DNA from: Novosphingobium panipatense | GTDB lineage: Bacteria > Pseudomonadota > Alphaproteobacteria > Sphingomonadales > Sphingomonadaceae | Direction: 5' to 3' | DNA length: 64,000 nt | Assembly (NCBI RefSeq): GCF_002149965.1 | Contig: NZ_MSQB01000002.1 | Coordinates: 118,620-182,619, forward strand | Shown here: positions 45,980-55,057 of the stretch, piece after piece | How positions within the stretch are numbered: the stretch's first letter is position 1 | Layout: each line of letters opens with the position of its first letter | Program-made: the position numbers and the translations under genes | The notes under the pieces: generated by a model | What the model saw: the letters and a program-made list of their open reading frames with translations, nothing else | Told to the model about the DNA's origin: nothing | Databases searched by the model: none

Positions 45980-47394
45980 GCGTGCTCAAGTCGTTCGATC
46001 CGGCCAGCGGCGCGTTGGTCTGGGAAGGCGAAACCGCCGATGCCGCCACGGTCGATGCCGCGCTGGAGCGTGCCCACGCCGCCTTTCCGGCCTGGGCCGC
46101 CCTGCCCGTAGCCGCCCGCGTCGAGGCGGTCGAACGGTACAAGGCCGTGCTGGAAACGCGCAAGGACGCGATCGCCGAAGTCATCTCGCGCGAGACCGGC
46201 AAGCCGCTCTGGGAGACGCGCACCGAACTGGCCTCGATGATCGGCAAAGTCGGCATCTCGATCGCCGCGCAGGCCGAGCGCGCCGGGGAAAGGCAGCAGG
46301 ACATGCCTTTCGGCAAGGCAGTTCTGCGCCACCGCCCGCACGGGGTGATGGCCGTGCTGGGGCCGTTCAACTTCCCCGGCCACTTGCCCAATGGCCATAT
46401 CGTTCCGGCCCTGCTGGCGGGCAATACGGTGGTCTTCAAACCCTCCGAAATGACCCCTGCGACCGGGCAGGCCATGGCCGACGCCTGGGTCCAGGCGGGC
46501 CTTCCCGAAGGCGTGTTCCAGATCGTCCACGGCGCGCGCGCCACGGGCGAGGCGTTGGTGGCGGGCCATATCGACGGGCTGCTGTTCACCGGCTCGGCGG
46601 GCGCGGGCGCGCATTTCCGGCGCATCTTCGCGGACCGGCCCGACGTGATCCTCGCACTCGAACTGGGCGGCAACAACCCGCTGGTCGTGTGGGACGGCGA
46701 TCTCGAAGAGGCCGCCTCGGTGGTCGTGCAGTCGAGTTTCATCACCACCGGCCAGCGCTGCTCCTGCGCGCGCCGCCTGATCGTGCCGGACAATGACTTC
46801 GGCACCGCACTGGTCGATGCCGTCGCCGCTCTGGCCGACCGCGTGACGATCGGCGCATGGGACGAGACGCCGGAGCCCTGGTTCGGCCCGCTGATCTCGG
46901 CAGAGGCTGCAGATGCCGCAAGGGCGCGCTTTGCCGACCTTGCCCAGCGCGGCGCCGCGGTGATCCGCGCTTTCGAGGGCGTGGAAGGCCGCAGCGGCGC
47001 CTTCGTCACCCCCGGCATTCTCGACGTGACCGGCGTGGACGTGCCCGACGAGGAGATCTTCGCGCCGATCGTGCAAGTGACGCGCGTGCCCGATTTCGAC
47101 GCCGCCATGGCCGCCGCCAATGCCACGCGCTTCGGCCTTTCGGCAGGCCTCGTCAGCGGTGACGACGCCTTGTGGGACCGCTTCGTGCTGGAAAGCCGCG
47201 CGGGCGTGGTCAACCGCAACCGCCCGACCACGGGGGCGGCGGGATCGATGCCGTTCGGCGGGCTGGGCGAAAGCGGCAACCACCGGCCGAGCGCCTATTA
47301 CGCCGCCGACTATTGCGCCTACCCGGTCGCCAGTTTCGAGGCGGCCAGCGCCGAGGGCAACAGCGGCGCGCTGACGGGCAAGCTGCGCGGATGA
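45976..47394 (+). CDS. astD: N-succinylglutamate 5-semialdehyde dehydrogenase AstD
   Basis: 472 residues from ATG 45976 (ATGA overlap with the DUF1338 gene); the longer upstream frame is a shadow. Aldehyde dehydrogenase motifs: VLGPFNFPGHLPNGHIVPAL, general-base Glu in LALELGGNNPLVVWD and catalytic Cys in TTGQRCSCARRL. The FNFPGHLPNGHIVPALLAGN segment is typical of AstD. It oxidises succinylglutamate semialdehyde to succinylglutamate with NAD+. It overlaps the M20 hydrolase gene at its 3' end. Confidence 0.93.
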   Translation: MSVLKSFDPASGALVWEGETADAATVDAALERAHAAFPAWAALPVAARVEAVERYKAVLETRKDAIAEVISRETGKPLWETRTELASMIGKVGISIAAQAERAGERQQDMPFGKAVLRHRPHGVMAVLGPFNFPGHLPNGHIVPALLAGNTVVFKPSEMTPATGQAMADAWVQAGLPEGVFQIVHGARATGEALVAGHIDGLLFTGSAGAGAHFRRIFADRPDVILALELGGNNPLVVWDGDLEEAASVVVQSSFITTGQRCSCARRLIVPDNDFGTALVDAVAALADRVTIGAWDETPEPWFGPLISAEAADAARARFADLAQRGAAVIRAFEGVEGRSGAFVTPGILDVTGVDVPDEEIFAPIVQVTRVPDFDAAMAAANATRFGLSAGLVSGDDALWDRFVLESRAGVVNRNRPTTGAAGSMPFGGLGESGNHRPSAYYAADYCAYPVASFEAASAEGNSGALTGKLRG

Positions 47395-48611
47395 GCGGGC
47401 TGACCGGCGAGGAGCGCGACCTGCTCGCGCCGGTCGAACGGGAACCGATCCTGGCCCACACGCTCGAATGGGCGGCCATCAACAGCGGCACCGCCAACAT
47501 GCAGGGGCTGGCCGCCATGGCGGAGCGCCTTGCCGCCGCCTTCTCCGCGCTACCGGGAGAAGTGCGGCTGTCCGATCCCGCGCCGGTCGAGAAAGTCGAT
47601 GGCCAAGGCCGCCCCCGCGCGGTTCCCCACGGGCGGCACCTCGTGCTCTCGGTGCGGCCCGAGGCGGCGCGGCGGGTGATCCTGACCGGCCATATGGACA
47701 CGGTCTACGCCGCCGATCACCCCTTCCAGACTTGCGACTGGCTGGACGCCAACACGCTGCACGGCCCCGGCACGGCGGACATGAAGGGCGGCCTTGCAGT
47801 GATGCTGGCAGGCCTTGCCGCTTATGAGCGCGCGAATTCGAAACTCGGCCCGGCGCTCGGCTACGATGTCCTGATCAACAGCGACGAGGAAACCGGATCG
47901 CTCTCCTCCGCCCCGCTGATCACGGATCTGGCGAGAGGCAAGATCGCGGCGCTGACGTACGAACCGGCCCTGCCCGGCGGCCAGATGGCACGGGCGCGGC
48001 CGGGTTCGGGCAACTACGCCGTCGTCGTCCACGGCCGCTCCGCCCACGCCGGACGCAATCCCGAAGAGGGCCGCAATGCAGTGCTGGCCGCCGGAGACCT
48101 CGCCCTGCGGCTCGCCGCGATGCGCCGCCCCGGCCTCTCGGTGAATCCGGCCCGGATAGAGGGCGGCGCGCCGAACAATACGGTGCCGGACCTTGCCATC
48201 CTGCACTTCAACATGCGCCCCGCGACCAGCGAACTGGCTGCCGAGGCGCAGGCCTTCATCAAGGCCGCCGTCGCCGAAGTCTCGGCCGCGCACGAGGTTC
48301 ACATGCACCTCCACGGCCAGGTCTCGCGCCCGCCCAAGGCCATTTCGCCCGCGACCGAGGCGCTCTACGGCGTGGTCAGCAAGGCCGCCGCCGACCTTGG
48401 CCAGCCGATGAGCTGGAAGGACACCGGCGGCGTCTGCGACGGCAACAACATCGCCGCCTGCGGCGTTCCCGTACTCGACACCATGGGCGCGCTGGGCGGC
48501 GCCATCCACTCGCCGGACGAATTCCTGCTGGCCGATTCGCTCGATGCCCGCGCCCGCCTGACCGCCCTTGTCCTTTATCGGCTCGACCGCCACGGAGTTT
48601 TGCCCGCATGA
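47391..48611 (+). CDS. M20-family metallohydrolase in the ast operon
   Basis: 406 residues from ATG 47391 in an ATGA overlap with astD. Dinuclear zinc-peptidase motifs are visible: TGHMDTVYAADH (metal His and Asp), GPGTADMKGGLAVM (bridging Asp), NSDEETGS (general-base Glu), and the HMDT/GRSAHAGRNPEEGRNA dimerisation region. The protein resembles glutamate carboxypeptidase-like hydrolases. Placed between astD and astA, it could release succinate from succinylglutamate in place of AstE, which is inference. It overlaps astA by 4 bp. Confidence 0.85.
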   Translation: MSGLTGEERDLLAPVEREPILAHTLEWAAINSGTANMQGLAAMAERLAAAFSALPGEVRLSDPAPVEKVDGQGRPRAVPHGRHLVLSVRPEAARRVILTGHMDTVYAADHPFQTCDWLDANTLHGPGTADMKGGLAVMLAGLAAYERANSKLGPALGYDVLINSDEETGSLSSAPLITDLARGKIAALTYEPALPGGQMARARPGSGNYAVVVHGRSAHAGRNPEEGRNAVLAAGDLALRLAAMRRPGLSVNPARIEGGAPNNTVPDLAILHFNMRPATSELAAEAQAFIKAAVAEVSAAHEVHMHLHGQVSRPPKAISPATEALYGVVSKAAADLGQPMSWKDTGGVCDGNNIAACGVPVLDTMGALGGAIHSPDEFLLADSLDARARLTALVLYRLDRHGVLPA

Positions 48612-49627
48612 CGTTTCTCCTGCGCACCGCACAGGAAAAGGACCTCGAAGCGCTCTACCGCATGGCCAAGGGCACCGGCGGCGGCTTCACCAACCTGCCG
48701 CCCGACAAGCCGACGCTGGACGCCAAGCTGAAACGCACGGCCAGGAGCTTCGCGCGCCAGAGCGACGAGATCGCCAACGACCTGTTCGTCTTCATCCTCG
48801 AAGACACCGAAACCGGCAAAGTGCGCGGCACCTGCCAGGCCTTCTCGCAAGTCGGCACGGAATTTCCGTTCTATTCCTATCGCCTCGGCCGGATCACCCA
48901 GCACTCGCAGGAGCTTGGCCGCACCTTCCGTGCCGAGATGCTGACGCTCTGCACCGATCTCGACGGCGCCAGCGAAGTGGGCGGGCTCTATCTGGACGCC
49001 ACCGAGCGCTCGGCAGGCGTGGGCAAGTTGCTGGCGCGCAGCCGCTATCTCTTCATCAAGACCCACCGTTCGCGCTTCGGCGACACCACCTTGGCCGAAC
49101 TGCGCGGCGCCATCGACGATGCCGGGAACTCGCCGTTCTGGGACGGGCTGGCGGGCCGCTTCTTCGACATGAGCTTCCGCGACGCCGACGAGTTCAATGC
49201 CAAGCACGGCAACCAGTTCATCGCCGACCTCATGCCCAAGCACCCGATCTACTGCGCGCTGCTCTCCGAAGCGGCACGGCAGGTCATGGGCCAGCCGCAC
49301 TATTCGGGCCGCCCGGCCATGCGCATGCTGGAAAACGAGAACTTCGCATTCCAGAACTACGTCGACATCTTCGACGGCGGCCCGACGATGATCGCGAAGA
49401 CCGACCAGATCCGTACCGTGCAGGAATCGCGCAGCGCCGTGATCGCCGCCATCACCAGGGCGGACGACGCGGAAGCCAGCCACCTCGTCGCCACCGGCCA
49501 TCTCGCCGCTTTCCGTGCCTGCCTCGGCAAAGTCGATGCCGCTGACGGCGGCGTGACCCTGGACGCCGCCGCCGCGGCGCTGCTGGGCGTAGGGCCGGGG
49601 GATACGGTGACTTACGTCAATGCGTGA
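48608..49627 (+). CDS. astA: Arginine N-succinyltransferase AstA
   Basis: 339 residues. Motifs of the arginine/ornithine N-succinyltransferase family include FLLRTAQEKDLEALYRMAKG, GGGFTNLPPD, CTDLDGASEVGGLYLDATER, GDTTLAELRGAIDDAGNSPF and GHLAAFRAC at the C-terminus. It transfers succinyl from succinyl-CoA to the alpha-amino group of arginine, the first step of the AST pathway. It is the last gene of the four-gene operon. astB and astC are not in the window, so the pathway must be completed elsewhere. Confidence 0.94.
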   Translation: MTFLLRTAQEKDLEALYRMAKGTGGGFTNLPPDKPTLDAKLKRTARSFARQSDEIANDLFVFILEDTETGKVRGTCQAFSQVGTEFPFYSYRLGRITQHSQELGRTFRAEMLTLCTDLDGASEVGGLYLDATERSAGVGKLLARSRYLFIKTHRSRFGDTTLAELRGAIDDAGNSPFWDGLAGRFFDMSFRDADEFNAKHGNQFIADLMPKHPIYCALLSEAARQVMGQPHYSGRPAMRMLENENFAFQNYVDIFDGGPTMIAKTDQIRTVQESRSAVIAAITRADDAEASHLVATGHLAAFRACLGKVDAADGGVTLDAAAAALLGVGPGDTVTYVNA

Positions 49628-49650
49628 GGGCGTCAATGCGTGAGGGCACC

Positions 49651-49773
49651 ACGTCGTCCCGGACTTGATCCGGGACCGCTGGCCGTTACCGGCCCACGTT
49701 TAGGTAGCGGGTTCTCACGCCAGTTTACGCCTAAAGAATTGCCAGCGGTCCCGGATCAAGTCCGGGACGACGT
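49651..49773. repeat. Long inverted repeat, CGTCCCGGACTTGATCCGGG family
   Basis: Perfectly complementary 33-bp arms, 49651-49683 and 49741-49773, surround a 57-bp centre. Each arm contains its own hairpin (CCCGGACTTGATCCGGG). It follows astA and could end that transcript. This is the only full member in the window. Confidence 0.85.
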
Positions 49774-49848
49774 CTCCTCCTCATCATTCCCCCTCACCCT
49801 CACGACGTTTACTGCAACCGTCCTTCCGCCTTTTGCAATGGTCCCGCC

Positions 49849-50574
49849 ATGACCAGCGCGCATATTGGAACCATGACCACTCTGCCCGATACGCTTCGCT
49901 CCGCCGTGCTGCCCGATCCGATCCGCGCGGCGATCTTCGACATGGACGGGACCCTGCTCGATACCGAAGCATTGCATGGGCAGGCTTTCGCGGTGACCGG
50001 CAAGGCGATGGGCTATCCGCTTCCCGCGACGCTCCAGCATTCGATGGTGGGCATCCACCGCGACGGTTCGCGCCGTCTGGTGGCCGATCACATGGGGCCG
50101 GACTTCCCGCTCGATCGTTTCTTCGACGAAAGCGACCTGGCCTTCACGGCCATGCTCGACGCGGGAATTCCCCTGCGCCCCGGCGCCGAGATCATCCTGG
50201 AGCATTTCGCGAAGGCCGGCGTGCCGATGGCGATCGCAACGTCGTCAGAGGCGCCCTATGCCCAGCAGCGGCTGGAGAAGGCCGGGCTGCTGCACTACTT
50301 CGATGTCGTGGTCACGCGAAACGACGTGACCCAGGCCAAGCCGCATCCCGAACCCTATCTCCTGGCCGCCAGCCGCCTCGGCATCGATCCCGCGCATTGC
50401 GTCGCCATCGAGGACAGCCCGGCAGGCGTGCGCTCGGCAACTTCGGCGGGGATCGCCACGGTCATGGTGCCCGATCTGCTGCCGGCCACCGAGGAACAGA
50501 CGCTGCTCTGCGCGGAAGTACTGCCCAGTTTGCATGCGCTTCGGGATCTGCTGCTGGCGCCGGCCGAGGGCTGA
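49849..50574 (+). CDS. HAD-superfamily phosphatase (beta-phosphoglucomutase-like)
   Basis: 241 residues; ATG 49873 is an equally good start. HAD motifs: nucleophile Asp in AIFDMDGTLLDTEALH, motif II Thr/Ser in MAIATSSEAPYAQQRL, motif III Lys in TQAKPHPEPYLLA, and motif IV CVAIEDSPAGVRSA. The small helical cap between motifs I and II places it in subfamily IA with phosphoglycolate phosphatases and beta-phosphoglucomutases. The substrate is unknown. It is flanked by the long inverted repeat upstream, so it is probably its own transcription unit. Confidence 0.88.
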   Translation: MTSAHIGTMTTLPDTLRSAVLPDPIRAAIFDMDGTLLDTEALHGQAFAVTGKAMGYPLPATLQHSMVGIHRDGSRRLVADHMGPDFPLDRFFDESDLAFTAMLDAGIPLRPGAEIILEHFAKAGVPMAIATSSEAPYAQQRLEKAGLLHYFDVVVTRNDVTQAKPHPEPYLLAASRLGIDPAHCVAIEDSPAGVRSATSAGIATVMVPDLLPATEEQTLLCAEVLPSLHALRDLLLAPAEG

Positions 50575-50658
50575 ACACCGTCGTCCCGGACGACGAGTGG
50601 TGCATAGTTCCGCTCACCCGCTGGACCCCGGAAAGCCCTCGCGGCTACGGGCGGGCGG

Positions 50659-50859
50659 ATGAGCATCATCGCCACCATCATGAATTCGACCACCGGCCAA
50701 CCCATCCAGAAGATGACGTTCGGCCGCATGCCCAAGCCCTGGGCCAGCTTCAACCTCGCCAGCGGCGAACTCGTCACCGCCGACCGCGTCCATGTCGGCA
50801 AGCCCGCACCGGGCAAGTTCGCCGCGCCGGTCGAGGTCTGGGTGACCCCCAAGGCCTGA
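50659..50859 (+). CDS. Small hypothetical protein (66 aa)
   Basis: The frame has the strong G/C third-codon preference of genuine local genes (for example AGC ATC ATC GCC ACC ATC). The product begins MSIIATIMNSTTGQPIQKMT and ends APVEVWVTPKA, with no membrane segment. The ribosome-binding site is weak. I do not recognise the family. It lies between the HAD phosphatase and the convergent maiA end. Confidence 0.5.
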   Translation: MSIIATIMNSTTGQPIQKMTFGRMPKPWASFNLASGELVTADRVHVGKPAPGKFAAPVEVWVTPKA

Positions 50860-50862
50860 TCT

Positions 50863-51501
50863 TCAACTCTCGGTCCTGTCCGGCTGCCGGTCGGGATGCG
50901 CGGCGATGAACGCCGGGTGCTCCCGGCAGGCCGCATCGATCCGCGTCAGGTGCGGATAAACGGCGAGATCGCAGGAGAACCGCCGCGCATTGTAGAGCTG
51001 CGGCACCAGCACGCATTCGAACAGCCCCGGCGCATCGAACAGGAAATCCCGCGCCCCCCGTTCCGCCAGCCGCGCCTCGACGCCTTCGAAAGTGCGGGCG
51101 ATCCAGTGGCGATACCAGGCATCGACCTCGTCCTGCCCATGGCCGAGGTCGTTCTTCAGGTATTTCAGCACCGGCAGATTGAGCGGGGCATGGAGTTCGG
51201 TGGCAATGGCCATGGCCAGCTCGCGCGAGGCGAAGCGGTCCTCGACATCGCGGGGGAGCAGCGGCCGATCGGGAAAGCTCTCGTCGAGCCATTCCAGGAT
51301 CGCCATCGACTGGGCATGGATACGCCCGCCGATCTCCAGCGCCGGGACACCGCCGAAGGGGTTCAGGCGGCGGTATTCCGCGGAGCGCTGCTCCCCGCCG
51401 AGCAGGCTGATCGCAACCTGCTCGTATTCAAGCCCCTTGAGGGCCAAAGCGATGCGCAGGCGGTAACTCGTGGAGCTGCGCCAGTAGCCGTAGAGCTTCA
51501 C
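50863..51501 (-). CDS. maiA: Maleylacetoacetate isomerase
   Basis: 212 residues from GTG 51501, within a GTGA overlap with the VOC gene; the frame to 51585 shadows that gene. The zeta-class GST thioredoxin-like N-terminus has YGYWRSSTSYRLRIALALKG, carrying the catalytic Ser/Thr cluster, then NPFGGVPALEIGGRIHAQSM and ILEWLDESFP. The C-terminal helical domain has HWIARTFEGVEARLA. It isomerises maleylacetoacetate to fumarylacetoacetate with glutathione in tyrosine breakdown. hmgA and fahA are not in the window. Confidence 0.92.
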   Translation of the reverse strand: MKLYGYWRSSTSYRLRIALALKGLEYEQVAISLLGGEQRSAEYRRLNPFGGVPALEIGGRIHAQSMAILEWLDESFPDRPLLPRDVEDRFASRELAMAIATELHAPLNLPVLKYLKNDLGHGQDEVDAWYRHWIARTFEGVEARLAERGARDFLFDAPGLFECVLVPQLYNARRFSCDLAVYPHLTRIDAACREHPAFIAAHPDRQPDRTES

Positions 51502-52082
51502 GCGCTTGGTTCTGGGCAGCTCTCCGCCGCGATCTTCTCGTGCAGCCAGGCCGCATGGCGCGGCGCCTTCCTGGTGCGCGACCATTCCTCCAGCATGTCC
51601 TCGGCCACGGCCTTGAGCTGCGCCATCTGGCCGGAAGTGCCGAACTGCCAGGCCAGTTCCAGCCGGTGGCCGTTGGGATCGAAGAAGTAGATCGACTTGA
51701 ACACGCCGTGATGGACCGGGCCGACCACCGAAAGCCCACGCGCTTCGGCACGTTCCTTCGCCGCCAGCAGGCCCTCTTCGCTCTCCACCTTGAAGGCGAT
51801 GTGCTGGACCCAGGCCGGGGTCGCCTCGTCGCGGCCCATCTCGGGCGCGTTCGGCAGCTCGAAGAAGGCCAGCACATTGCCGCCGCCGCAGTCGAGAAAG
51901 ACGTGCATGTAGGGGTCGGGCGCGCCGGTGGAGGGCACCTTGTCCTCGGCGATGGCGAGCATGAAATCCATGCCCATCACGTCGCGGTAGAAGTCCACCG
52001 TCTCCTTCGCGTCGCGGCAGCGGTAGGCAACGTGGTGGATGCCGCCCAGGATCGGGGCTGACACGGGGGTTTTTTCAGTCAT
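51498..52082 (-). CDS. VOC-family (glyoxalase/dioxygenase-like) protein
   Basis: 194 residues from ATG 52082, preceded by GGAGAGAGAAG; a start at 52139 would be encoded by a repeat. The VOC fold is seen as GGIHHVAYRCRDAKETVDFY at the start of the first module and VQHIAFKVESEEGLLAAKER in the second. Metal-ligand candidates are His in HHVAYR and HIAF, and Glu in NGHRLELAWQ. It is translationally coupled to maiA and next to hpd, so it may act in tyrosine or homogentisate breakdown, but its reaction is unknown. Confidence 0.85.
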   Translation of the reverse strand: MTEKTPVSAPILGGIHHVAYRCRDAKETVDFYRDVMGMDFMLAIAEDKVPSTGAPDPYMHVFLDCGGGNVLAFFELPNAPEMGRDEATPAWVQHIAFKVESEEGLLAAKERAEARGLSVVGPVHHGVFKSIYFFDPNGHRLELAWQFGTSGQMAQLKAVAEDMLEEWSRTRKAPRHAAWLHEKIAAESCPEPSA

Positions 52083-52240
52083 CTTCTCTCTCCGTAATCC
52101 CGAGGTGGTGTGCCGCTCGTGCTTCGACAAGCTCAGCATGAGCGGGGAGAGGTTGTCCCTCTTCTCTCCCGCCTAAAAAACCAGTTCCGCTCATCCTGAG
52201 CCTGTCGAAGGATCAATCGCGAGCCTGCAACCCAAGCCGA

Positions 52241-53373
<1,133 letters not shown>

Positions 53374-53377
<4 letters not shown>

Positions 53378-54243
53378 GGGGTCAGTTCTCCGAAGGGGGT
53401 CTCGCCGGGAAGCAGGTCTCCGGCGGGAATGGGCGGCGCCTGGCGCCAGGTTTCGTAGACGGGGCCGAAATCCAGCCCGACAAGGTCCTCGATCAGTTGC
53501 GGCAGGCTTTCGAGGACGAAATAGGTCTTCTGGAATGCATCGATCATGTAGCCGGTGCGCATCACGCGGACGGCGTCGAACGGCAGGCGCAGGACCTTGG
53601 GATCTTCCAGCGAGAAACGGGTCTCTCCCGAGGAGGAGATGATCCCGGCACCGAAGACTTTCAGGCGGCCCAGACCATCGGCACTTTCCCGCACGAGCCC
53701 GAATTCGATGGTGTACCAGTAGATCCGCGCCAGCATGTCGAGCGCGTCCATCGCCATGGCCCGTGCCCCGGCCTTGCCGTAAAGCTCCAGGAAATCGGCG
53801 ATCGTCGGGTCCAGCAGCATCGGCACATGGCCGAAGAAGTCGTGGAATATGTCCGGCTCGACCAGATAGTCGAGTTCGTGTTCCTCGCGCAGCCAGCGCG
53901 TCACCGGGAAGCGGCGATGGGCGAGGTGGTCGAAAAACACGGCATCGGGAATGAAACCGGGCACACCCACCAGCCGCCAGCCGGTCGCCGGTTCGAGAAT
54001 GGCATTGGCATCTTCGAACCGCGGGATGCCATCGGCGCAGTCCAGCCTGGCCAGGCCCTCGCGAAACGCCGCGCAGGCGTGGGTCTCCACCAGCGCCGAC
54101 TGCCGCGCATGGAGGCGGCGCCAGCGCGCGTGCATCTCCGGGGTATAGGCCTGCCAGTCCTGCCCGACCGTGTAATCGTCGGCGGCGCCTTCGTACTCTC
54201 CCCGAAGCTCGCTCGTTGATGTTTCGGTCGAGGGCTTCTTCAT
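53374..54243 (-). CDS. phhA: Phenylalanine 4-hydroxylase
   Basis: 289 residues of the bacterial monomeric type. Iron ligands are in [17 protein letters not shown] (two His) and Glu in [31 protein letters not shown] is also family-typical. It hydroxylates phenylalanine to tyrosine with a pterin cofactor. Its stop overlaps the hpd start by 4 bp, forming a phhA-hpd unit. The Lrp-type regulator is transcribed divergently 107 bp away and is the likely controller. Confidence 0.94.
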
Positions 54244-54350
54244 TCCGGCGAGATTATCACAAGGGCAGCGCCAGATTCATGCGATTGCGCGCGCCACCAG
54301 AGCCGATAAGAGTGGTTTCAACCAGGAACCGTGCTCAAGATAGGTGATTC

Positions 54351-54812
54351 ATGCAGCTGGATCTGTTCGACCGCAAGATCATCGCCGCCCTGCAGGAGGA
54401 CGCACGCATGCCGGTAGCGCAAGTGGCGGAACGCACCGCGCTGTCCGCCACCCCGGTCAGCCGCCGGATCAAGCGGCTGGAGGATGACGGCGTGATCCTC
54501 GGCTACGCACCGGTGCTCGACCCGCGCAAGCTGGGCTTCGAACTGGAAGCCTATGTGCTGATCAACCTCAACGCCCATATCGACGAGAATATCACCCGCT
54601 TCGAACAGGCGATCCGCGACAACCCTTATGTCATCGCCTGTCATGCGGTGACCGGGGACATGGACTACCTCGTCCACATCATCGCGCGGGACGTGGAGCA
54701 TCTCTCGCAAGTCACACTGAAAACGCTCGTGCGCATTCCCGGCGTGCGCGACGTGAAGTCCAGCATCGTGCTGGAGGCAATCAAGGAACCGCGCACGCTG
54801 CCGCTGGAATGA
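54351..54812 (+). CDS. Lrp/AsnC-family transcriptional regulator
   Basis: 153 residues. An N-terminal helix-turn-helix, KIIAALQEDARMPVAQVAER and SATPVSRRIKRLEDDGVI, is followed by an RAM effector domain with VLINLNAHIDENITRFEQAI and CHAVTGDMDYLVHIIARD. Such regulators bind amino acids. Its divergent position with phhA suggests it senses phenylalanine or tyrosine and controls phhA-hpd, by inference. Confidence 0.9.
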   Translation: MQLDLFDRKIIAALQEDARMPVAQVAERTALSATPVSRRIKRLEDDGVILGYAPVLDPRKLGFELEAYVLINLNAHIDENITRFEQAIRDNPYVIACHAVTGDMDYLVHIIARDVEHLSQVTLKTLVRIPGVRDVKSSIVLEAIKEPRTLPLE

Positions 54813-54868
54813 ATGGGCGGGGTCGATCAGGCATGGCTTGAACAGGGCGAGCCTATCCGATGCCGCTT

Positions 54869-54977
54869 GTCATCCTGAACTTGTTTCAGGATCCATTTCT
54901 CCCAATGACCGGCCGTTTCGGCGGCGAGATGGATCCTGAGCCGAAGGCCAGCGAAGCTAAACGAGTTCAGGATGACG
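54869..54977. repeat. Inverted repeat, CATCCTGAAC family, variant with insertion
   Basis: The left arm TGTCATCCTGAACTTGTTTC starts at 54869. The right arm carries GCCGAAGGCCAGCGAAGCTA inserted between GGATCCTGA and ACGAGTTCAGGATGACG. It shares this insertion with the 39921 copy. It lies between the Lrp gene and the convergent GDH gene. Confidence 0.8.
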
Positions 54978-55057
54978 AAGTGTATTGGGGCCAGCGCGCG
55001 CGACGCCCAGTAAAGGGGAGGAGCAGGGACGCCGCCCCTTGCTCCTCCTCTTTACCC

